A DNA stretch of 38,260 bases from FCB group bacterium (lineage in GTDB: Bacteria > Fidelibacterota > Marinisomatia > SCGC-AAA003-L08 > JACNLC01): the NCBI GenBank assembly GCA_013152375.1, contig JAADGM010000122.1, forward strand, positions 1 through 38,260, given 5' to 3'. The notes beneath the pieces were generated by a model. That model was not told the DNA's origin, searched no databases, and worked only from the letters and a program-made list of their open reading frames with translations. A program made the position numbers and the translations under genes. Of this stretch, positions 1 through 8,253 are shown in pieces (positions within the stretch are counted from its first letter, which is position 1; every line of letters starts with the position of its first letter).

Positions 1-396
1 ATGCTCACTTGTAGAATTGAAATCGTAGAAGATCGTTAAAAAGAACTCAGGAACTTCTGTATCGTTGGATATTGTGATTAATATTAATTCGTTGATTTGA
101 TTATTGTTAATATCACATATTACTATATGACCCCCATAATATCCATTCTCAACTTCCACCTGGCTGTAAAAATTTTCGTTCCCATCGTTATATAATATCG
201 TTGTCCCAAAGAATAGAGAGTCTTCAAGGAAGTCAGGGCGATGTCCAACGATAATGTCTGCAAATCCATCTAAGTTTAAATCTCCAACAGTTAACATATT
301 AGGCTCTGAACGTACAGAGTAGTAGCTGCCAATTATTAAACTAAATCCTAGCAACAGCATGGTTAATCTTATATTGATTTTCATTAAATCTTTCAT
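1..396 (-). CDS. Secreted FG-GAP/VCBS-like repeat protein, N-terminal part (cut by window edge)
   Basis: A leftward reading frame of 132 codons is open from an ATG at 396 to base 1, so the C-terminus lies outside the window. The first about 28 residues are a short basic start and a hydrophobic stretch (LTMLLLGFSLIIG), consistent with a signal peptide or anchor. It is followed by VGDLNLDGFADIIVG, the Asp-rich calcium-binding loop typical of FG-GAP/VCBS propeller repeats, and by a second similar loop (CDINNNQINELILI). A GGGG stretch lies about 10 bases before the ATG; an in-frame ATG at 384 is an alternative start. The AT-rich codon use differs from the genes to its right. Family assignment rests on the repeat motif; the substrate is unknown. 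Confidence 0.75.
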   Translation of the reverse strand, partial: MKDLMKINIRLTMLLLGFSLIIGSYYSVRSEPNMLTVGDLNLDGFADIIVGHRPDFLEDSLFFGTTILYNDGNENFYSQVEVENGYYGGHIVICDINNNQINELILITISNDTEVPEFFLTIFYDFNSTSEH

Positions 397-491
397 TACT
401 GCCCCAACGTTTTCAACCCTCATTGATGTAACTGTATGATATATAGGCAGTGATAATAATTAATAAGCACTTTCTTGTAGATTCCCGGTGA

Positions 492-526
492 AAGTTGACC
501 CACTTATTTCACCAAAATTGACCCAC
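492..526. repeat. IS21-type multiple terminal repeats (two units)
   Basis: Two 12-bp direct units, AAGTTGACCCAC at 492-503 and AAATTGACCCAC at 515-526, differ at one base and start 23 bp apart. Reversed, they read GTGGGTCAA..., the repeated transposase-binding unit seen at the termini of many IS21-family elements. They sit 35 bp beyond the 3' end of the istB remnant. Confidence 0.7.
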
Positions 527-560
527 CCAAGTTACTTTGTTTTCCCTAATTGGCCATATA

Positions 561-743
561 CTAATTTCCGGTAATATTTTTCATTCTGAAGCTCTTACCC
601 TGTATGAAGAAGGGCTATGAGTGATGCAGCAGACGGTCCAGTATGGCAGCAGCTGCACTCTCATCTTCAAAGATCTTATCCGAAAGTCCCCGGTTCAGGC
701 GATAATTTGAAAACTTGAGGACGACAGTGCCCGAATGCGGTCA
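561..743 (-). pseudogene. istB: istB C-terminal remnant (IS21 helper ATPase), interrupted
   Basis: Reading leftward from 743, the frame gives SNYRLNRGLSDKIFED then ESAAAAILDRLLHHS, closely resembling the IstB C-terminal block (SNLPFSEWGxxFGDExxAAAILDRLLHHS). A TAG at 615-617 interrupts it; the same frame then continues as PFFIQGKSFRMKN, which matches the usual IstB ending (IxGxSYRxK), and stops at 561-563. The N-terminal AAA+ part with the Walker motifs is missing. The match is from motif memory, not from a search, but the order and spacing of the conserved blocks make it fairly secure. Confidence 0.75.
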
Positions 744-982
744 GCGCGGTCCTTGATGGAGTCCCTTGATTTTTAGCGTTTGCGGGTCTTTGCCGCACGG
801 GCTTATCAATCTATTCGGGAGGGTCTGATCTGACCAGGGCGGGTGGTGAAAATCCACAATTGTATGGATGGAAAAATCCGATGATCTGTTGTAATATTTC
901 AACTGGGAATCTGAATAGATTTACGAATTCCTGCCTGACAGGACAATTTTTAGTCAGTATCCGCAATAAGATTGAGGAGAGC
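744..982. other. Intergenic remainder upstream of the MEMO1-like gene; nothing recognised
   Basis: The frame of the downstream MEMO1-like gene happens to stay open back to 860, but this part has no family-like sequence and lies before a good ribosome binding site (GAGGAGAG just before 983), so it is treated as non-coding leader. With 397-743 it forms a stretch of almost 600 bases whose only recognisable content is the IS21 debris. Confidence 0.5.
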
Positions 983-1798
983 ATGACAAAAAACAAGATC
1001 AGAAGACCAGCGGTGGCAGACATGTTCTACCCGGGGGACCCGGACAATTTAACCTGGGAGATCCAAAAGTATCTGTTAGCAGCCTTCACAGCGGCCGACT
1101 TTAAACCAAAGGCCCTGGTTGCACCTCATGCCGGGTATGTCTATTCCGGAATCGTTGCCGCCGCAGCTTATAAAACGCTGGAGCGCTATACTGCAGAGTT
1201 TAATAAAGTGATCCTCATCGGTCCGAGCCATCGGGTAGGATTTTCCGGTCTGGCCACTTCATCCTACGATTTTTACAATACCGCCCTGGGAGATATTCCC
1301 GTAGATAAACAACTGCAGCAGGAGCTGGAACGCGAATTTCCTTTCGTCTTATCCTTCGATGCCGCTCATACTGATGAGCATTGTCTCGAAGTGCAGTTAC
1401 CCTTTCTGCAGGAAGTACTGGGTGACTTTTCACTGCTGCCCCTTGTTGCCGGAGATACCGACCCCGATTCAGTGGCCCGAGTTATTGAATACTGTTGGAA
1501 GTACCCGAATGCGGTGATTGTCATCAGTTCTGACCTTAGTCACTACAAATCTTATGACGCGGCCGTGAAAACGGATACCGAGACAGCAGGCACCATCGAA
1601 AGTCTTGCACCTGAACGACTTGCGGAATTCTCAGCCTGCGGAAGAATCCCCCTTGCTGGTTTGCTGTTGGCAGCCCGAAAGAATCACCTGAGCGTAAAGC
1701 GGCTTGATCTGCGCAACTCCGGCGATACGGCAGGAGACAGGAGCCGTGTAGTGGGCTACGGTGCCTGGATATTTTATGATCCGGATTGTGTAAATTGA
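983..1798 (+). CDS. amrB: MEMO1-like protein (AmmeMemoRadiSam system protein B)
   Basis: A 271-residue protein of the MEMO1 family, related to LigB-type extradiol dioxygenases; its bacterial role is not established. The start is ATG 983 because GAGGAGAG precedes it and the family N-terminus (RRPAVADMFYPGDP) begins directly after it. Metal-site residues are all visible: His49 (APHAGYVYSG), His83 (GPSHRV), His187 (SSDLSHY) and Cys219 (SACG), which correspond in order and spacing to H49, H81, H192 and C244 of human MEMO1; DEHCLEVQLPF is another family block. It is first in a cluster with AMMECR1-like and radical SAM genes, the order that defines the AmmeMemoRadiSam set. Family call is secure; function is unknown. 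Confidence 0.93.
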   Translation: MTKNKIRRPAVADMFYPGDPDNLTWEIQKYLLAAFTAADFKPKALVAPHAGYVYSGIVAAAAYKTLERYTAEFNKVILIGPSHRVGFSGLATSSYDFYNTALGDIPVDKQLQQELEREFPFVLSFDAAHTDEHCLEVQLPFLQEVLGDFSLLPLVAGDTDPDSVARVIEYCWKYPNAVIVISSDLSHYKSYDAAVKTDTETAGTIESLAPERLAEFSACGRIPLAGLLLAARKNHLSVKRLDLRNSGDTAGDRSRVVGYGAWIFYDPDCVN

Positions 1799-1835
1799 CC
1801 TGGCCGGGTGCACAAATCCCCTCCCCGTTATCCTG

Positions 1836-2405
1836 ATGAAGCTGTCACCTGAAGAACAGCAGGCATTGCTGCAGTATGCACGGCGATCAATAAAGTGGGG
1901 GCTGGAGCATACGGGAACCCTGACGGTTTCAGACGGGGATCTCACCGATACCTTTCGTCAACCGGCTTCAACCTTTGTAACCCTGCATCTCGGGGAAGAT
2001 CTCAGAGGATGTATTGGCCGACTAAAATCGAACCGCCCCCTGCTGACTGATGTTATTGAAAACGCCCATTCAGCGGCTTTTGCAGATTACCGCTTTCCGC
2101 CTGTCACAGCACCGGAACTTGGGAAAATAATTATCTCCATATCAGTACTCAGCCGACCGCATGCCCTGTATTTTAAATCCGAGGAAGATCTGCTGGGACA
2201 GCTGGTCCCGGGGACAGACGGGTTGATCCTTTCTGTGCCCGGCCACACCGGAACTTTTCTGCCGAGTGTCTGGGAGAGTCTGCCAACTCCCCGGGAATTC
2301 CTGGAGCAGCTCAAGCGCAAGGCGGGACTGCCGGCGGCATACTGGTCGGATGATATCAGTATTGAGCGCTATCACACTCTTGAATTTAGTGAGCGGGATG
2401 TCTGA
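1836..2405 (+). CDS. amrA: AMMECR1-like protein (AmmeMemoRadiSam system protein A)
   Basis: A 189-residue AMMECR1-domain protein. The hallmark LRGCIG hexapeptide is at residues 54-59, followed by the conserved NAHSAAFADYRFPPVT segment and a GTFLPSVWESL block. No signal peptide or membrane segment is seen, so it should be cytoplasmic. The gene begins 37 bases after the MEMO1-like gene; no clear Shine-Dalgarno precedes ATG 1836, which suggests coupled translation. Its last 8 bases overlap the next gene. In other genomes these proteins co-occur with MEMO1-like and radical SAM partners, and an RNA- or protein-modification role has been suggested but not shown. Family certain, function unknown. 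Confidence 0.93.
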   Translation: MKLSPEEQQALLQYARRSIKWGLEHTGTLTVSDGDLTDTFRQPASTFVTLHLGEDLRGCIGRLKSNRPLLTDVIENAHSAAFADYRFPPVTAPELGKIIISISVLSRPHALYFKSEEDLLGQLVPGTDGLILSVPGHTGTFLPSVWESLPTPREFLEQLKRKAGLPAAYWSDDISIERYHTLEFSERDV

Positions 2406-3483
2406 AACAGCCCGATATTGGCAGACCCTTGAGGACGGAACCCTGCAGTGTGATCTCTGTCCGCGCTTCTGCAGGTTACATGAGGGGCAAAGCGGACTGT
2501 GTTTCGTCCGACAGCGGCACGGAGATAAACTGGTGCTTACAACCTACGGCAGATCCTCCGGTTTCTGTATCGACCCCATAGAAAAAAAACCGCTGAACCA
2601 CTTTTTACCGGGAACGCCCATTCTCTCCTTTGGGACTGCCGGCTGCAATCTGACCTGTAAATTCTGCCAGAACTGGGATATGAGCAAGTCCCGTGAAATG
2701 GATCTGCTGCAGGCGGAGGCAGCACCGGAGCAGATTGCCGCCGCCGCCGCTGCTCTGGAGTGCAGGAGTGTGGCCTTTACCTACAACGATCCGGTCATAT
2801 TTTTGGAATATGCAGTGGACATTGCCCGGGTTTGCCGTGAGCGGGACATCAAATCGGTGGCGGTCACGGCCGGATATATCAACCGTCCGGCTCGCAGCGA
2901 GTTTTTCGCTCACATGGATGCAGCCAATGTGGACCTGAAGGGTTTTACCGAAGAGTTTTATCAGAAGCATTGCTCTGCCTCCCTTGCCCCGGTACTGGAA
3001 ACACTTAGGTACATCACTGCGGAGACGGATGTCTGGCTTGAGCTCACGACCCTGTTGATCCCCGGTCAAAACGATTCAGCAGATGATTTAAAGCGACAGT
3101 GCGGATGGATTGCAGAAAATCTTGGCTGCTATGTTCCGCTGCATTTTACGGCCTTCCACCCGGCTTACCGGATGATGAAGCTTCCTGCTACACCCTTTTC
3201 AACCTTGCAGAATGCCAGAAAAATTGCACTTCAGGAGGGCCTGCACCACGTCTACACGGGAAATGTTTACGACCCCGTGGGGTCGGGTACCTATTGTCAT
3301 TCCTGCGGCAGATTACTCATCGGAAGGAGGGGATATCAGTTGTCAGAGTGGCACCTCACGTCGGCTGGGAATTGCGAATTCTGCGGTGGAAAATGCAGCG
3401 GCATCTTCGAAACAGAGCCGGGCACCTGGGGCAGCCGTGTCCGCCGTGTTGTGATTTCGGACTTTGCTATGCCGGGTGAATGA
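2398..3483 (+). CDS. amrS: AmmeMemoRadiSam system radical SAM enzyme
   Basis: A 361-residue radical SAM protein related to pyruvate formate-lyase activating enzymes. Start ATG 2398 overlaps the AMMECR1-like stop codon; the longer upstream frame is rejected because it lies wholly inside that gene. An N-terminal Cys cluster (CDLCPRFC then GLCFVR) precedes the radical SAM CxxxCxxC motif (AGCNLTCKFCQNW, about residue 80). A C-terminal zinc-ribbon-like region has CHSCG and later CEFCGGKC. These extra Cys pairs suggest auxiliary metal binding. SAM cleavage by the 4Fe-4S cluster is expected; the substrate is unknown. Translational overlap with the AMMECR1-like gene supports stoichiometric expression. 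Confidence 0.92.
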   Translation: MSETARYWQTLEDGTLQCDLCPRFCRLHEGQSGLCFVRQRHGDKLVLTTYGRSSGFCIDPIEKKPLNHFLPGTPILSFGTAGCNLTCKFCQNWDMSKSREMDLLQAEAAPEQIAAAAAALECRSVAFTYNDPVIFLEYAVDIARVCRERDIKSVAVTAGYINRPARSEFFAHMDAANVDLKGFTEEFYQKHCSASLAPVLETLRYITAETDVWLELTTLLIPGQNDSADDLKRQCGWIAENLGCYVPLHFTAFHPAYRMMKLPATPFSTLQNARKIALQEGLHHVYTGNVYDPVGSGTYCHSCGRLLIGRRGYQLSEWHLTSAGNCEFCGGKCSGIFETEPGTWGSRVRRVVISDFAMPGE

Positions 3484-3690
3484 GGAATATCTCTTTTCAA
3501 GGTCTGTTTTTCAAATGGCGGCTCCATTTTAAAGAGGCTTAACTTCATGGGGCATCCGATTAAATCCTAATTCTGAATTTTTGTAACCTCCGACGGGAAC
3601 AGGTATCTAATATCAACCTTATCCGGACCGGTTCAGACCCCGGCTGCAAACCTCAAACAGCTTGGTTGGAAAGATATGAGCCAAGTAAAT

Positions 3691-3719
3691 TTGACGCCTT
3701 GATTTTAGAGAAATACAAA
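3691..3719 (+). promoter_or_regulatory. Candidate promoter for the grpE operon
   Basis: TTGACG (3691-3696), a 17-bp spacer, then TACAAA (3714-3719) is the best sigma70-like arrangement in the 254-base gap before grpE. The resulting leader would be only about a dozen bases, and no strong Shine-Dalgarno precedes ATG 3738, so the real start point may lie elsewhere. No CIRCE-like inverted repeat was seen in the gap. Confidence 0.3.
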
Positions 3720-3737
3720 GGGATAAATTAAAAAAAC

Positions 3738-4322
3738 ATGGCGAAAAGTACAACTTCACACACAGAGAAAAAAGCAAAAACCAGAGCCAAAAAAATGACC
3801 CAGGCTGATAAAAAAACAGCTGCAATGGAGGCGAAGATAAAGGCACTGGAAGACCAGGTCGCCGAAGCGCTCAAAGAACGGGATGCAGCCAGAGAGAAAA
3901 ATGTCCGGCTGTTGGCAGAGTTTGATAATTTCAAACGCCGTACCGCTAAAGACCGGCTTCAGCTCATCAAGTATTCCTGTGAAGATATTGCCACAGCCCT
4001 TTTGCCCGTTTTGGATGATTTGGACAGAACTATTTCTTCGACCCCCAGAGCGAAAGCTGGTAAGAACCCCCTGCTGGAGGGAGTGGTCATGGTCAGGGAT
4101 AAATTCGATAAACTTCTCCGGGAGAATGGCATCCGTCCATTCACATCAGTAGGTGAAAAATTCAATACCGATTTGCACGAGGCACTCATGAGCCGGGAGA
4201 CCGAGGATATGGAAGAAGACAGAGTCCTCGAAGAATTCGAAAAAGGCTATAAGTACCACGACAGGGTCATCCGCCATGCCAAGGTCATCGTGAGCAAAGC
4301 CAAGAAAGCCGTTGCCAAGTGA
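3738..4322 (+). CDS. grpE: GrpE, nucleotide exchange factor of DnaK
   Basis: A 194-residue GrpE. A Lys/Ala-rich N-terminus leads into a long coiled coil (residues about 25-65, ending AEFDNFKRRTAKDR, the family signature), then the compact beta domain with VLDDLDRTI and the C-terminal HEALM...GYKYHDRVIRHAKVIV block. It releases ADP from DnaK in the cytosolic folding cycle. It overlaps dnaJ by four bases (GTGA), so the two are translationally coupled. dnaK and hrcA are not in this window, which is a little unusual since grpE-dnaK-dnaJ often cluster. Confidence 0.97.
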   Translation: MAKSTTSHTEKKAKTRAKKMTQADKKTAAMEAKIKALEDQVAEALKERDAAREKNVRLLAEFDNFKRRTAKDRLQLIKYSCEDIATALLPVLDDLDRTISSTPRAKAGKNPLLEGVVMVRDKFDKLLRENGIRPFTSVGEKFNTDLHEALMSRETEDMEEDRVLEEFEKGYKYHDRVIRHAKVIVSKAKKAVAK

Positions 4323-5434
4323 GCGAGTACTACGACATACTGGGCGTCAGTAAGACGGCCTCTGCGGACGAAATTAAGAAGGCCTACCGTAAGGTTGCCA
4401 TGAAGTATCACCCGGACCGTAATCCGGGGGATGCCAGGGCCGAAGCAAAATTCAAAGAAGCCGCCGAGGCTTATGCGGTCTTAAGTGATGCCGATAAAAG
4501 GGCCCGTTACGACCAGTTTGGAAAAGCCGGGGTCAACGGCGGCGGATTTCAGCAGGGTGGTGTTCATTTCACAAATATGGAGGATATCTTCTCCTCATTC
4601 GGGGATATCTTCGGAGATTTCGGATTTGGGGATCTTTTTGGCGGCAGGAGCGGGGGAAGACGGCGCAGCGGACAACGCCGGGGAACCGATCAAAAGATCA
4701 CCATCCGTCTGACCCTGGAAGAAATTCAAAAAGGTGTTACCAAAACCATCAAACTGAAGAGACTGGAACCCTGTGACGCGTGTCACGGATCCGGCGCAAA
4801 GGCAGGGAGTCAGCCAACCATTTGTCCAACTTGTCACGGCACCGGTGAAGTCCGGCAAGTACAGAGATCCCTGCTGGGTCAGATTGTCAACATTCAGCCC
4901 TGCTATCAGTGCAGAGGTCTCGGTAAAGTTATTTCAGATCCATGCAGGACCTGTGGCGGTGAGGGGGTTGTGAGAAAATCCGGTTCGGTGGATATTGAAA
5001 TACCCCCGGGAGTCTCCACCGGGAACTACATGACCAAACAGGGGCAGGGGAACCATGGTCCTAAAGGAGCTCCGCCCGGGGATCTCATCATTTATTTCGA
5101 GGAAAAAGAACATCCATTGTTCATCCGTGACGGTAATGATGTAATTCTTCAGGTGGATATTCAATATCCCCAGGCCGTGCTGGGAACTACCCTCGAAGTC
5201 CAAACCCTGTCGGGGAAGGTCAAACTGAAGATTCCGCCCGGGATAAGATCGGGGCAGGTGCTGAGACTTAGGGGTAAGGGGCTGCCCGAACTGAACCGGC
5301 ATCGTGAAGGTGATCAATTGGTAAAGGTTCAGGTTGTTACTCCCACAAAAGTTTCTGCAACGATGAAAAAACTGCTGCGGCAGCTGGAGGATGAACTGGG
5401 TACAACACCGGAATTTAAAAAATTCAGACCATGA
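4319..5434 (+). CDS. dnaJ: DnaJ, Hsp40 co-chaperone
   Basis: A 371-residue type I DnaJ that stimulates DnaK ATPase and delivers clients. The J domain has the HPD motif (YHPDRNPGD), followed by a Gly/Phe-rich linker (about residues 75-120), four CxxCxGxG zinc repeats ([32 protein letters not shown]) and the C-terminal substrate-binding domains. The start is GTG 4319, overlapping the grpE stop; the usual YYDILGV begins at once. It overlaps the next gene by four bases (ATGA). All catalytic and zinc residues are intact. Confidence 0.98.
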   Translation: MSEYYDILGVSKTASADEIKKAYRKVAMKYHPDRNPGDARAEAKFKEAAEAYAVLSDADKRARYDQFGKAGVNGGGFQQGGVHFTNMEDIFSSFGDIFGDFGFGDLFGGRSGGRRRSGQRRGTDQKITIRLTLEEIQKGVTKTIKLKRLEPCDACHGSGAKAGSQPTICPTCHGTGEVRQVQRSLLGQIVNIQPCYQCRGLGKVISDPCRTCGGEGVVRKSGSVDIEIPPGVSTGNYMTKQGQGNHGPKGAPPGDLIIYFEEKEHPLFIRDGNDVILQVDIQYPQAVLGTTLEVQTLSGKVKLKIPPGIRSGQVLRLRGKGLPELNRHREGDQLVKVQVVTPTKVSATMKKLLRQLEDELGTTPEFKKFRP

Positions 5435-5823
5435 GAGTGTTCACAGATCAGGAAAGAAAAATTATCTTCATACTTTCATCTTTTCTGGTCTTAGGAATTA
5501 TCATTAATTTTACAAAAGAAAAATTCTTAAACGATTCAACGGAGACTCTGACACAAATCGCTGTTTCGGAAGAGATCAGCGGCATTTATGACAGTGGTAA
5601 AATTCAAAAAGATAAGGATAAACCGGCAGACACGAAAATTAATGTGAATACTGCTGATGCAATAAGTTTAACCGAGTTACCGGGAATTGGTCCGGCACTT
5701 GCCAAGAGAATTATAGATTACCGGGAAAATTCCGGTGACTTCAAGAGCCCCGAAGAGTTAACGAAAGTTCGGGGGATCGGTAAAGCTGTTTTGCGTAAAA
5801 TACGACCATTTATCGAACTATAG
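5431..5823 (+). CDS. comEA: ComEA-like helix-hairpin-helix protein
   Basis: A 130-residue protein with one N-terminal membrane segment ([17 protein letters not shown]), a short linker and a C-terminal ComEA-type double helix-hairpin-helix domain ([26 protein letters not shown], with a second [10 protein letters not shown] turn). ComEA binds incoming DNA outside the inner membrane during natural transformation. The ATGA overlap with dnaJ places it in the chaperone operon. It precedes pilus-like genes, and dprA ends the same run, so a DNA-uptake role is plausible. comEC is not in this window. Family secure; role inferred. Confidence 0.85.
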   Translation: MRVFTDQERKIIFILSSFLVLGIIINFTKEKFLNDSTETLTQIAVSEEISGIYDSGKIQKDKDKPADTKINVNTADAISLTELPGIGPALAKRIIDYRENSGDFKSPEELTKVRGIGKAVLRKIRPFIEL

Positions 5824-5839
5824 CTGGGGGGATATCGAA

Positions 5840-6613
5840 TTGACCAAAGAAAATAACATAGAACGTAAGATCAGCATCCTTGATTGGGGGATTCTGTTAA
5901 GTGTATTAGTGCTGCTGGTAGTGATCTATATTCCCAGCTCAATCTGGCGGCAGGAGATCAAAGATCGACGGGAAAGTCGCCATCGGATGACGATAATTGC
6001 TGAAGCGGAAGCTTTCTACAAAGAACTTACCGGCTCTTACACTACGGACGGCAAAGAACTTTTTTCTCTTGTAGAAGCGGCCATGGATTCCCTCATAGCC
6101 GACACGCTTTTTGTGGGGGAGCAGACCATCCACCTGCAGGGAAAAGACTATATCGTGAATATGACCCGGGGCATCGAACATCGGATTGACACGACCTTCA
6201 GTCATGCCCAGGTTCTGAAGAAAACCTTTGTGGATACTATTTTTTATGTTACACAGATCAATATCGATACCGGTGGTTTGGACACCATTGCCGTGAATGA
6301 AAATGATATTGCCGAAAAGAAAGAAAATCCCTTTTTCAAGGAAGTGATCGGTACTGAAATTACCCGCAGAGTTGAGGATTTTACAGATTATTTAAGAGAT
6401 AAATATCACCTGACACCCGATCTGCTGTATTGTCCGCTTTCGGGGAAACCCTATCAACTGGAGATCGATAAATCTGACCCCGAAAGGGATGTTTTTATCG
6501 TACGAAGTCCCGTTCCGCCGGACTACAAGGAAACAAGATATTGGATCTTTAAATACGAATCAGGAAATCATGGAGAAATCGTGGATGGCGTAAAAAGCTG
6601 GGCTGAAAAATAA
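5840..6613 (+). CDS. Membrane-anchored protein with pseudopilin-like architecture
   Basis: 257 residues; start TTG 5840 after a CTGGGGGG ribosome-binding stretch. The N-terminus is charged, then one hydrophobic helix (WGILLSVLVLLVVIYIPSSIW, about 16-36), then a helical run and an extended periplasmic domain. The sequence just after the helix (AEAEAFYKELTGSYTTDGKEL) resembles the alpha1-C to loop region of pseudopilins, and CPLSGKPYQLE near residue 200 recalls the C-terminal part of type II secretion-type pseudopilins. No canonical G/FTxxE prepilin cleavage site is visible, so processing is doubtful. It sits between comEA-like and pilM-like genes, which supports an envelope or pilus-assembly role. 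Function is inferred. Confidence 0.6.
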   Translation: MTKENNIERKISILDWGILLSVLVLLVVIYIPSSIWRQEIKDRRESRHRMTIIAEAEAFYKELTGSYTTDGKELFSLVEAAMDSLIADTLFVGEQTIHLQGKDYIVNMTRGIEHRIDTTFSHAQVLKKTFVDTIFYVTQINIDTGGLDTIAVNENDIAEKKENPFFKEVIGTEITRRVEDFTDYLRDKYHLTPDLLYCPLSGKPYQLEIDKSDPERDVFIVRSPVPPDYKETRYWIFKYESGNHGEIVDGVKSWAEK

Positions 6614-6623
6614 GGAGCAGCCC

Positions 6624-7520
6624 TTGCTAGCCATCTCACAGGCGTATAACGCTTTTAATTTTCTGCACTGGACACCTTCAGACAGCGGCCCACTGGTAAC
6701 GGGGTTCGGGAACCTCACCTTTTCCGATTGTGATTTCAGTACGGCCGCTTCGGTCAATCAGATCATTGCTGCCATTAAAGCCAAGATCACTCTGGACCTT
6801 CCGATCTTTGCATTTTCACTGGATGCTTCCAAAGTTTTTTTTTCAACGACCCCTGCACCAAAAGATGTTGATCCTGTAGATATCCTGTCCTGGCAGATCA
6901 ATCAATCTCAGGACGAGAGATTTCAGGAAGTTATGAATTCTTTCCACTATCCCCTGGCATCCGATCTGGAGATGTTCCTGAACATTCACATTCCCAAAGT
7001 GATCAAGAAATCCATCATTGAATCAACCCGCCAATATAAGGGGGAAGTCCGGTTTGTAAGCATCGGAATATTTTCCGCCGAAAATTGTGCCCGATACTGT
7101 TTCAAAGCCGGTGACCTGAAATCTTATATGATCTGGCGGATGGGTAAATACAATATCGATCAGTTCCTGATCATTGAGGATAATGCTTTACAGGCTTATT
7201 TTTCGGTCAAGCGCTCACCGGATACGGTAAAACTTCTGGAGACCTGGGGTAACAGAGACCTGGCCGGGGAAGTCGCCGGGGAAATTGAAAAATATCTGAA
7301 AGGAGACCTCACGGGGTTTCGCAGCACGGAACGCGTTTTTGTCTATCAGGCCGATCATAAATACCTCGATATCCGCAAGGTCATCGAGGCGGCTTTAGAT
7401 AATGTTACGCTCCTGAATCCTCTAAAAGTCCTGCGTTCCGAATCCCCCGGGAAAATCAATTTTTATAAAACCTCCTATCTGGCGGAGACGGGACTGATTT
7501 TCAGAGGGCTGGATGTTTGA
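6624..7520 (+). CDS. Divergent PilM-like (actin-fold) protein
   Basis: 298 residues, no signal peptide or membrane helix. TTG 6624 is chosen because AAGGAG lies 6 bases upstream. The ending AETGLIFRGLDV looks like the close of PilM/GspL-type actin-like domains (AxGLALRGL). The order of a soluble actin-like protein followed at once by a short-cytoplasmic-tail bitopic protein (next gene) is the PilM-PilN arrangement. The usual PilM phosphate motifs are not obvious, so nucleotide binding is uncertain. It overlaps the next gene by 8 bases. The call depends on weak motifs plus gene order. Confidence 0.55.
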   Translation: MLAISQAYNAFNFLHWTPSDSGPLVTGFGNLTFSDCDFSTAASVNQIIAAIKAKITLDLPIFAFSLDASKVFFSTTPAPKDVDPVDILSWQINQSQDERFQEVMNSFHYPLASDLEMFLNIHIPKVIKKSIIESTRQYKGEVRFVSIGIFSAENCARYCFKAGDLKSYMIWRMGKYNIDQFLIIEDNALQAYFSVKRSPDTVKLLETWGNRDLAGEVAGEIEKYLKGDLTGFRSTERVFVYQADHKYLDIRKVIEAALDNVTLLNPLKVLRSESPGKINFYKTSYLAETGLIFRGLDV

Positions 7521-8253
7521 CCTGAATTTACTGGGGAAACCGGGGATTCAGCCGCAGGTGGTGGAGACGGCTTATTCTTTCATTGAACAGAAGCCAAAAC
7601 CTGCCGTGGTTTCCCATCACGAAGAATATGCCGAGGAACCTCCGGAGGGAGCCATGGAAAGCCGGCGTCTCGCTCCCATCCTGATACCGCTATTGATTTT
7701 ACTGGTGATGGTCGGTGTATATTTTTTCAATACGGGTCTGAATAAAACAGCCCTGCCTGAAGAGCGGGAAAGTCTTTCTGTTCAGGATGAGATCTCACAG
7801 GTCATCTCGATGCTGGGGAATCTGTCAGACAAGGTCTATCTTCAGCGTTTTCTGCTGACCCCTGAGATCATACTCGTGAATTTAAGGTCCGATGATCAGA
7901 TCGAATTAAATATGCTGAGCGCTGAGCTGGAAGACCTGCTTAAGGTTCAGTGCCGTATTTCAGGGAGTAAGGAATTTGGTGTGCTACTTTCAATTTCAAT
8001 TCCAATTGAATACGAAAGCCGCGAACTCAACGACACTATCCCTGTGAAAAAGATCATGGAGGAACAGGGCTTATCCGAAATCCGGGAGACGGGTTTGACC
8101 ATCTCGGCCACAGTGCGGAATGAGGATATTTTTCCCCTGCTGCAAAGATTACTGGATGACGGCTATATCTATTACAAGAAATGCTGGATTGAGTGCAGAG
8201 TGGATGAGAACTGTTTATTTCAGCTGTTATATGATGCATCAGCGACGAAATGA
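7513..8253 (+). CDS. PilN-like bitopic inner-membrane protein
   Basis: 246 residues. The N-terminus MFDLNLLGKPGIQP resembles the PilN cytoplasmic tip (INLLPxR) that binds PilM. About 45 linker residues follow, then one membrane helix (LAPILIPLLILLVMVGVYFF, about 54-73) and a periplasmic alpha/beta domain. It overlaps the PilM-like gene by 8 bases and rsmD by four (ATGA). In type IV pilus or type II secretion machines such a protein links the cytoplasmic motor to the periplasmic frame. No PilO, PilQ, PilB or PilT gene is next to it, so this is either a partial outlying cluster or a reduced system. Confidence 0.55.
   Translation: MFDLNLLGKPGIQPQVVETAYSFIEQKPKPAVVSHHEEYAEEPPEGAMESRRLAPILIPLLILLVMVGVYFFNTGLNKTALPEERESLSVQDEISQVISMLGNLSDKVYLQRFLLTPEIILVNLRSDDQIELNMLSAELEDLLKVQCRISGSKEFGVLLSISIPIEYESRELNDTIPVKKIMEEQGLSEIRETGLTISATVRNEDIFPLLQRLLDDGYIYYKKCWIECRVDENCLFQLLYDASATK

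Larger units (their letters stand above)
476..743 (-). mobile_element. Decayed end of an IS21-family insertion sequence
   Basis: The segment combines a fragment of the IS21 helper ATPase gene istB (561-743, minus strand) with paired TTGACCCAC-type terminal repeats just beyond the gene's 3' end (492-526). This is the gene-to-terminus order of an IS21 right end. No istA transposase and no opposite terminus are recognisable between 744 and 982, so the element is a dead remnant. The outer boundary near TGT at 476 is inferred from the IS21 habit of ending in TG and is not proven. Confidence 0.7.

Noticed and set aside
860-982. Upstream extension of the MEMO1-like frame
   Set aside because: Open by chance; the extension has no family-like sequence and ATG 983 has a clear ribosome binding site and the conserved N-terminus.
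2266-2397. Longer start for the radical SAM gene
   Set aside because: It lies inside the AMMECR1-like gene in another frame; the radical SAM family N-terminus begins at 2398.
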